From positions 372,001 through 436,000 of the forward strand of contig VHIT02000054.1 in NCBI GenBank assembly GCA_009768925.2: a DNA stretch of 64,000 bases, in the 5' to 3' direction. This DNA comes from Cryptosporidium bovis. Lineage: Eukaryota > Apicomplexa > Conoidasida > Eucoccidiorida > Cryptosporidiidae. Of the stretch, positions 58,161-64,000 are shown piece after piece; position 1 is the first letter of the stretch, and the number at the start of each line of letters is the position of its first letter. The translations under genes and the position numbers were made by a program. The notes beneath the pieces are model-generated. The model did not search any database and had not been told where the DNA came from. It saw only the letters and a program-made list of their open reading frames with translations.

Positions 58161-60467
58161 CTAGTCCTCAATTTCAATTTCTTTGCTCTTTGGTATATGT
58201 CTTATCCAATCAAATAGCAAACCAGCCATTGAATCAAGCTTGTTATTATTCAAAAAATGAACAAAGTGTTGCCTTATACTTAGGAGGGATTCAGTGTCGA
58301 CCCAAGATTCGCATGTCTGAATAAATGTAAGGACATCAGTGAAATGTTTTGCGATTAGATCATCTGAAAGAATCTCTGAGAGTACATTATGTATGCACCA
58401 ACTATCAGTTGTTCTCCCAACTCCCTTAAACCAGGCAGAGATAAGTGGAAAGGGAGATATCCCAGGGGACATTGGATTAATGTAGCAATTAGAGCCAGTA
58501 TTTTTTGAATTCTCTGAATATGAATCGTCTAAAGACGCAGAAACCAGGTTTGAATCTTTTCTAATAATGTCCTTTTGACGAAATTCATTCCCATGGCAAA
58601 TTCTTGATGCATTATTGTGATTATATCTCCTTAAATTGTGAGAAACATCATTATGACCTTCATTTTCAATTAGAGTTAGAAGGTCATGAGAATCAGAAAA
58701 GGATGAAGCTGAAGAAGGGTGTCTAGTTGAAGGATTCGGAGTATTTACATCAGAAAGTCTGAACTGTAAACCAGGTCCAATGTCTCCTTGATTATTAAAA
58801 GAATTTAAAGAAAGGGATAACAATGAATCTCTTTTTCTAGATAATAAAGTTTCATTTTGTTTCGAAATCTGGACCCAAAGACAGGTAAAGTATGTACCTA
58901 ACCATTCAGCAACATCCTGTTGCAAAGAGAAGGCAAAGTTTGTAATAAATTTGGTGTCGTGTTCAAGTCCCTTCTTGTATAACAAGTAAATTGAAAATGT
59001 TCTGAGTGGAAAAAATCTTATTTTTAGGTCAACGTTTAGATCTCCAAGGGTTATTTGGTCAATTTTTGTCATGTTATAAATAGAAGGCTGTAATATTCGA
59101 AGACTTTCGGATATGCTTGAAGCATTATAGCTTTCATTAAGTACATTTTGTAATTCTTCCTTGTTTTTTTCTACAAATTCGTCAACTCTACAGGTAACTA
59201 GAAGCCCAGTCTTATTCGGTCCACCTGAAATTATTGGACAAAATGCTTTTATTCCATCAGTCGTTAGGTCAAAAGTTGCTTCACCTAAAAAAATCTTCTC
59301 GAAATAAAACTTAGCTCTTGCAGAAAAGCAGTTAAAAAATCCAGTGCACCGGGTTTTTGGATATGCAAAAACACCAAGTGATGTAATACTAGTTAAAGAG
59401 GCGTCTGGACTTGGTGGAAGTGTTTCCATTGAATAATTTACAGTTGTAGATGAACCCTCACTGTCCTGGTCTGCATAAAGTTCAAATTCAATTGGAAAGT
59501 TGGTCGTTTCTCCAGATACAATATAAGAGCCCTGTGAAAATTGACAAACATTTTTTGACTCACTCAAATACCAAAGTGTTGGCTGCCATATATTTGTAAT
59601 AGCGTCAAAAATGTCATTTTGAGAAGTAACACCTTTCAAGAACTCCTCAACTTTTGAACTTTCAGGAGACCATTGAGCTCCAAGTGTTTCTGATATTGAA
59701 TTAAGTATCTTGATCCCGTAAATCTCGCTTCTTTTCTTAAATATCTCTCTAATAACTTCTCCACCTTCAAAAGTAATAATAACATCTCTCATTAATTGAT
59801 ATTGAACCAATTCATAAAGAAGCCTAAAACCATATTGAAGTTTTAATGAAAGCTGAAGAATATCTTTTCTCAACTTCACACTTTGCTTTGAATTTTCAGA
59901 ATTAAACCAAGTAAAACAACTTAATTTCCTTGCTAATGTAGACCAAAATAAGTCTCTTTCAATTTCGTCGCTCTTTTCTTCTTTTGAATCACCCTCTGAT
60001 CCAATCATTGGTGTATAACCTAAATAGTCCAGAGTAATTAGAACTGATACCAAGTTTTTTTGTGTAAGTTTTCCGAATAAATTATTAAAATTACTGTTAT
60101 TCTGAAATAATATTTTCGCAATTTCCAATGACACTCTGCTTGGCGTGACTTTAACTTTATTTACATTACCATCTAAATGGACATCATCAAAATAAATGGG
60201 AGATTTCCTTTCTTTAGCTAATCTAAAGAATTTAAAATTTTTCCCCACATCTTCGGTAATATGAAAAAGTTGGTTTAATTCTAAATCCTCATTGTAAACA
60301 TTAATTTCCCATCCAAAACCCTCGGAAAAAATTCCCAAATCCAAAACTTTCTTTTTTCTTAAACTACCATTTACATCTGAGTCATTGTCCGACTCTTCTG
60401 CCGGTCTTTTTAAATTTGTTTCGAGGTCAAATGGATTTTCCAAGGTAAATTGTTTTTTGTCACACAT
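58161..60467 (-). CDS. Large protein of unknown function
   Basis: The 768-aa single-exon protein has no domain I recognise. It begins with a basic, nuclear-signal-like segment (LKRPAEESDNDSDVNGSLRKKK), then a mixed alpha/beta region of ~500 residues with blocks such as LGIFSEGFGWEINVYNED, SLEIAKILFQNN and YLGYTPMIGSEGD. A Ser/Asn-rich disordered stretch (about residues 585-670) and a helical end (LTFIQTCESWVDTESLLSIR, FDWIRHIPKS) complete it. The YPKTRCTGFFNCFSARAKFY segment is notable. There is no signal peptide or membrane segment. A nuclear protein is the best guess. Tail-to-tail with RPB3 (120 bp). Confidence 0.75.
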   Translation of the reverse strand: MCDKKQFTLENPFDLETNLKRPAEESDNDSDVNGSLRKKKVLDLGIFSEGFGWEINVYNEDLELNQLFHITEDVGKNFKFFRLAKERKSPIYFDDVHLDGNVNKVKVTPSRVSLEIAKILFQNNSNFNNLFGKLTQKNLVSVLITLDYLGYTPMIGSEGDSKEEKSDEIERDLFWSTLARKLSCFTWFNSENSKQSVKLRKDILQLSLKLQYGFRLLYELVQYQLMRDVIITFEGGEVIREIFKKRSEIYGIKILNSISETLGAQWSPESSKVEEFLKGVTSQNDIFDAITNIWQPTLWYLSESKNVCQFSQGSYIVSGETTNFPIEFELYADQDSEGSSTTVNYSMETLPPSPDASLTSITSLGVFAYPKTRCTGFFNCFSARAKFYFEKIFLGEATFDLTTDGIKAFCPIISGGPNKTGLLVTCRVDEFVEKNKEELQNVLNESYNASSISESLRILQPSIYNMTKIDQITLGDLNVDLKIRFFPLRTFSIYLLYKKGLEHDTKFITNFAFSLQQDVAEWLGTYFTCLWVQISKQNETLLSRKRDSLLSLSLNSFNNQGDIGPGLQFRLSDVNTPNPSTRHPSSASSFSDSHDLLTLIENEGHNDVSHNLRRYNHNNASRICHGNEFRQKDIIRKDSNLVSASLDDSYSENSKNTGSNCYINPMSPGISPFPLISAWFKGVGRTTDSWCIHNVLSEILSDDLIAKHFTDVLTFIQTCESWVDTESLLSIRQHFVHFLNNNKLDSMAGLLFDWIRHIPKSKEIEIED

Positions 60468-61356
60468 TTCCAGAACAAATTCAGAGGTACTGAAGAAAGA
60501 AGTGGAATAAACAAAAATCCGCCAATTTATATTTAAACACTTTTTTCAGTTCTTTATTAAATAGACCTTTTTTTAATGTTGAAAAAAAATAATTAACTTT
60601 CTCCTGTTTTTGCACCCGTAAATCAGGACACCTTCATTTAAGAGGTACCGAGTTTGATCCATAAGAGAACAATTGGAAAAAGACTCAATATGCACATTTA
60701 GAAATATAAGTAGTATTTAATCTAACAACTTCATTCCCCACTTAAAATAGTTTATGTGTTAAAACAAATACTTTCTGCTATTTTTTCTCATTATCTAAAA
60801 CTATTAACAACACTATTTAAACTGCAGGAAAAAGTTTCGAATAATACTAAGCATTTTACCGCCGGTTACCCTACGAGGGTGAGGACGTGCCAGGAATCTC
60901 GATTAGGAAAGATTTAAATGTATAAGGGCGTAAACATAACCGTCAATGCACGAGATGAACCTCTATGTCTATCATCTAGGCCCCATCCCACACCACTGGT
61001 CTCCAAACACGACGATGAAAACCCCGGCAAAGTGGGCGTCGGCTCTAACACAATACAAGCATTCAGAACTTTGGCATAACCTAGTAGCGAGGACAGAATT
61101 CAAGATAGCTTCATCAATGTGAATAAGTTAGAACCGAGATACTGTTCTGAAAACCAGGTGTATAGAAATTGACCTCTAAATAGAAGAAATCACAAGAATC
61201 CTGAGTTTTGGAAAGTAGAATCACGTTCTTGACTCTTTGCCAGAAAGAAAAAAGAAAACTTCTAGTTTGTTATATAAACAAGGTTACCGAATATTATATT
61301 ATCTCTCAAGTTCAATAGTGAGTCTTAAAATTTAGAGCAATTTTGTGAACTTCTGC
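60468..61356. other. Spacer holding a GC-rich RNA candidate
   Basis: This 889-bp spacer lies between the PUF60-like stop and the start of the unknown 768-aa gene. The first ~380 bp are AT-rich. From ~60856 to ~61110 the base composition jumps to GC-rich without a long frame, then falls back. Confidence 0.5.
60856..61110. ncRNA. Candidate structured non-coding RNA
   Basis: A ~255-nt island is much richer in GC than its flanks and has no coding frame. Self-complementary pieces are visible on the plus strand. They are ACCCT-ACG-AGGGT (60868-60880, extendable by two pairs), ATCTCG/CGAGAT (60896-60901 with 60951-60956), and a stacked hairpin CGACG...CCC...GGG...CGTCG (61010-61041). I cannot assign a family: RNase P, RNase MRP, SRP RNA and U3 were compared from memory and no clear signature matched. 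Strand is unresolved. Confidence 0.35.
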
Positions 61357-63519
61357 TTAGTCGTCAAATAATGAGGAGTAATATCTTTCAGGGTTATATA
61401 GACTGCAGAAAACCTGGTTTCCACCAAACCAACGATTGTTCAAAGCAGGTACAGCAACTTGGGCCATAGAAGGTGATTCAAAAACTACAAAAATGCGAAC
61501 TCGATCGGAGGGTTTAGACAGATGACTCGAGACATGAATACGAACGTCATATACTTTCCCATATTTGCTACATTCAATCTTAACTTCTTCTTTAAGCTCA
61601 TCATCAATCTCATCTGGTCCAACCATGTTTGTTAAAAGAATAATGTTAGAGTTCTGAGTTGTAGGAGAATTTTGAATGCCATAAGACTGTGGGGCGCCGC
61701 TACTCACAGGAAATCCAGGAGGTTGTTGATATAAGGGATTCATTGGTGGTGGCGGTGGAGCAATATTTTGCATCGGAACCATAGAGGGTAAAACCATTTG
61801 ATGTGGCATTGGGATAGATGATATTTGAGACGGTAATACATTCTGCATAGGAGGAATCATCGGAATCTGACCAATTGAGGATCCCCCGTGCACACCCCCA
61901 ACCTGTGTAGAGGCACCGCCACTACCACTAGAACCACCTCCGCCATGAGGCTTTAAGGCAGTGGCAACATTAACTTTCAATTGTTTACCACCAACCTCAA
62001 ATCCATTCATGGTTTCGATTGCAAGCTTTGCCTGATCTGCGGTACTGAATTCAATAAATCCATATCCTCTATGTGTTCCAGGTTTCTCTATAGATGGTAT
62101 TAGTTGACAGCTAAGTATGACTCCAAATGCCTTGAATATATGTCTTAAATCATCCGTTGTAAATGAATATGGCACGGATCCTATATAAATCCTGTTTTGT
62201 GAGTGAGTTGGTTGTCCGTTGGCGGAACCTTGTAGGTTCGATCCATGCCCACCTTCAGGTTGAACTAAATGACTTGGATGAGAATGTTTGTTATTTATAA
62301 CAGCAATACTCGGATTAATGTTATTCCCTGTACTGTTAATACCCATACTATTTCCACTCATACTGTAATTATTGGTACTGTTGCCAATACTCCCATTGTT
62401 TTGATTACTAGGGATGCTATTTGTATTATTTGCAGCGGTGTTTGTGTTCGTTGGTCTACCAACCCTTATTGGCCTACCTTTTAAAACGAATCTGTTCATA
62501 GTTGCGAGTGCCATTTCTGCTGACTCTTGAGTAGTATATTCAATAAAGCAAAAACCTTTTGATCGATTTCCTTCTCTTGGCATATCAATATTGATAATCG
62601 GCCCAAATGAGCCAAAAACCTGCTTCAAATCGGCCTCATTGAGAGAGTAATCAAGGGATCCAACATAAATACGGGCAATTTGATTACTTTGTCTGGAAGA
62701 ATGTCCTCCACCACTTCCGGGGTGATTAACGGAATTTGAATGACCAGAATTCATTGCAGAGTTATTGCTAATATTGCTCCCACTAGTACCTATACCAGTC
62801 AAGGCGTTTGTGAGGCCAGAATACGAGACGCTGGAATTTATATTAGAATTAGAAGCAGGAGGAATACTCGGTGAGTTGTAGTTATTACTGCTTGGAGCGT
62901 CCCACCCCGAACCCACACGTTTTCTTTTCTTTTTAAGGCCAGAATCAATACCTGAATTATTCGGTGAAAATGAATCGCTTACTTTGTTATACTCTTCAAA
63001 ACTTTGACCTTCCTCCAAACTCGGACTTCTAGATCTTCTTCTTGGTATTCTAGCAATGCTATTCTTGGTGTCCTTCTCTTGTTTATCATCACTTTGATTT
63101 TCAGTTTCATTGCCATCACTTACATCCTCACCCTCCTCATAATTGGGATCACCAGAAGCCGCAGTAGTTTCTTCATTTCTGGGTAAAATTTGGAGATCTC
63201 TAATCTTTCCTCTAACTAGTTTTATGTCACTCTCATTCCGTACTATAGATTCCACCTCAGTACCACCTGCCTCCTTTGTGATGTTTTCACTTTCTGCTCC
63301 AGTTTTCTCTACCATCTTTGGCTCAGTCGAGCCCTCCTCCTGTGTAATATATGTTTCTCTTGGCTTTTCTAGCGTTGCCGAATCTTTCGAATCACCTTCC
63401 TTGTCCGAAAAAGTGCTCAAACTGCGACCTTCCTCCTCCTCCTCAGTCTCTTTGTTATATCCTACAACACTCTCACCAAGTATTTCTACATTAATCTCAG
63501 AATTTCCTTCATTTATCAT
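61357..63519 (-). CDS. PUF60: PUF60-like poly-U-binding splicing factor
   Basis: I chose the ATG at 63519 (MINEGNSE), giving 720 aa. The N-terminal ~270 residues are acidic then Ser/Asn-rich, with RIPRRRSRSPSLEEGQSFEE. RRM1 starts ARIYVGSLDYSLNEADLKQ with RNP1 SKGFCFIEY. RRM2 starts NRIYIGSVPYSFTTDDLRH with RNP1 HRGYGFIEF, ending VNVATALKP. After a Pro/Gly/Gln-rich linker a C-terminal UHM-type RRM follows (NIILLTNMVGPDEIDDELKE ... VRIFVVFES ... NNRWFGGNQVFCSLYNPERY). Two RRMs plus a UHM is the PUF60/Half-pint layout; it helps U2AF at 3' splice sites. Long Asn/Ser/Gly linkers between RRMs are lineage-specific. Confidence 0.9.
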   Translation of the reverse strand: MINEGNSEINVEILGESVVGYNKETEEEEEGRSLSTFSDKEGDSKDSATLEKPRETYITQEEGSTEPKMVEKTGAESENITKEAGGTEVESIVRNESDIKLVRGKIRDLQILPRNEETTAASGDPNYEEGEDVSDGNETENQSDDKQEKDTKNSIARIPRRRSRSPSLEEGQSFEEYNKVSDSFSPNNSGIDSGLKKKRKRVGSGWDAPSSNNYNSPSIPPASNSNINSSVSYSGLTNALTGIGTSGSNISNNSAMNSGHSNSVNHPGSGGGHSSRQSNQIARIYVGSLDYSLNEADLKQVFGSFGPIINIDMPREGNRSKGFCFIEYTTQESAEMALATMNRFVLKGRPIRVGRPTNTNTAANNTNSIPSNQNNGSIGNSTNNYSMSGNSMGINSTGNNINPSIAVINNKHSHPSHLVQPEGGHGSNLQGSANGQPTHSQNRIYIGSVPYSFTTDDLRHIFKAFGVILSCQLIPSIEKPGTHRGYGFIEFSTADQAKLAIETMNGFEVGGKQLKVNVATALKPHGGGGSSGSGGASTQVGGVHGGSSIGQIPMIPPMQNVLPSQISSIPMPHQMVLPSMVPMQNIAPPPPPMNPLYQQPPGFPVSSGAPQSYGIQNSPTTQNSNIILLTNMVGPDEIDDELKEEVKIECSKYGKVYDVRIHVSSHLSKPSDRVRIFVVFESPSMAQVAVPALNNRWFGGNQVFCSLYNPERYYSSLFDD

Positions 63520-63931
63520 TAGATCACTTATTCCTACCACCAAATAACAATGCCTTATTAAATTAAAAGATGAAAAAGTGCTTTGATTTGGTTAGTACTA
63601 AATTATAATGTAGACAAAGCTATTTTGGCGCATAGTGTTTCCCGCAATGCCTCCTCGTTTTTACAACATAAGATGAAAATTACCGCCCGAGCCCTAAACG
63701 TTTCTATGAAAAGCTTATGGGGGGGAAGTGGGGTCCTTGCCTAGAGCTTCCATTTTGGCATGAATTTGCACCTTGGTCTCGAGATTTAGAGAATAAGAGA
63801 TCTCTTTTTATTTCTCCCGTGCCAATTGTACTCGAGACGTTTTGTATAAGCCAAATAATTTCTAGTTTCTTCCCGGTACTTGTCTTGATATATAAAAAGG
63901 AAAAAATGACTTTATTCGCATAGAGATAAAA
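63520..63931. other. Head-to-head spacer, PUF60-like / right-edge gene
   Basis: This 412-bp spacer has TTTTGGCGC at 63623-63631, TTTCCCGC at 63638-63645 and a G-run near 63719-63726. A short frame at 63717-63923 shows no protein-like pattern. Confidence 0.5.
63623..63645. promoter_or_regulatory. Paired E2F-like boxes TTTTGGCGC and TTTCCCGC
   Basis: TTTTGGCGC and TTTCCCGC lie 6 bp apart, between head-to-head genes, 104 bp from the PUF60-like start. Both match the textbook E2F consensus TTTSGCGC or close variants of it. Function is inferred. Confidence 0.45.
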
Positions 63932-64000
63932 ATGGACGGCATACTTTCAAATATTAAGATGAAAATACTTGCTGAAAATGAGAGTAACTCAGAATTGTCT
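63932..64000 (+). CDS. Start of a gene running off the right edge
   Basis: An ATG at 63932 opens 23 codons to the edge (MDGILSNIKMKILAENESNS, ELS). Too short to identify. A Prp18-type start (M-D-x-L-x-x-x-I) is a faint possibility only. Confidence 0.5.
   Translation, partial: MDGILSNIKMKILAENESNSELS

Noticed and set aside
60640-60665. T-arm-like gagtttgatcc as a second tRNA
   Set aside because: The flanking bases do not form a T stem and no acceptor or anticodon stem could be drawn.
60856-61110. Assignment of the GC island to RNase P, MRP, SRP RNA or U3
   Set aside because: No conserved core motif of any of these was seen; left as unassigned.
63717-63923. 68-codon frame before the right-edge gene
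   Set aside because: It lies in the promoter spacer and shows no family pattern; probably chance.
1-64000. Transposons, virus-like elements, CRISPR arrays or horizontally acquired islands
   Set aside because: No reverse transcriptase, transposase, capsid-like protein, long terminal repeats or spaced direct repeats were seen; all repeats found are short coding repeats.

Overview
The window looks like a piece of a Cryptosporidium-type apicomplexan nuclear chromosome. It is strongly AT-rich and gene-dense, with short spacers and long open reading frames, and the few introns are very short. The gene content is eukaryotic (TFIID, spliceosome, proteasome, SRP, APC/C, Tom40) with apicomplexan hallmarks: an Elp3 that ends in a hydrophobic tail, a POFUT2 O-fucosyltransferase and very divergent kinesin, actin-related and VPS13-like proteins. 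The species cannot be fixed from sequence reading alone. I support about 34 protein genes, one tRNA, one decayed gene and one candidate structured RNA. No transposon, virus-like element or CRISPR array was seen.

Layout. 1-3.8 kb: 3' part of the t6A synthase Sua5, a divergent actin-related protein (3 exons) and POFUT2. 3.8-9.6 kb: Elp3 (-), a small protein ending in a possible decapping-activator (PNRC/Edc1-like) motif, and the PP2A activator PTPA (-). 9.8-16.7 kb: an Arp4-like protein, proteasome beta-6, SRP68, a single-pass membrane protein (-) and an unrecognised five-exon gene (-). 17.2-26.9 kb: a degenerate kinesin with a 7 x 42-bp tandem repeat, a filamin-repeat protein, a Ctr copper transporter and Tom40. 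27-27.9 kb: decayed remains of a CWC27-type spliceosomal cyclophilin. 28.7-37.1 kb: an ABHD17-like hydrolase with a huge unknown tail, a degenerate Arf-like GTPase, an RCHY1-type E3 ligase (-) and TAF5. 37.2-47.2 kb: a VPS13-family protein with a previously hidden first exon, a CAX Ca2+/H+ exchanger (-) and a PDK1-like kinase. 47.3-58 kb: tRNA-Val(CAC), APC11, Prp2/DHX16, NAA20 (NatB), an unrecognised three-exon gene, an ankyrin-TPR protein (-), BUD23, SmF (-), MetAP1 and RPB3. 58-64 kb: an unknown 768-aa protein (-), a GC-rich structured-RNA candidate, a PUF60-like splicing factor (-) and the start of one more gene.

Most genes are housekeeping and are transcribed singly. Neighbouring genes are often head-to-head over 170-820 bp or tail-to-tail with gaps of only 8-38 bp. 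RNA-processing genes are common (Prp2, PUF60, SmF, lost CWC27, BUD23). Fifteen introns in nine genes were placed by eye; they are 46-82 bp long and every donor starts GTA. Several head-to-head promoters carry GGCGC/CCCGCC boxes of the E2F type, and three spacers carry TGCATGC(A), the site known for an apicomplexan AP2 factor.
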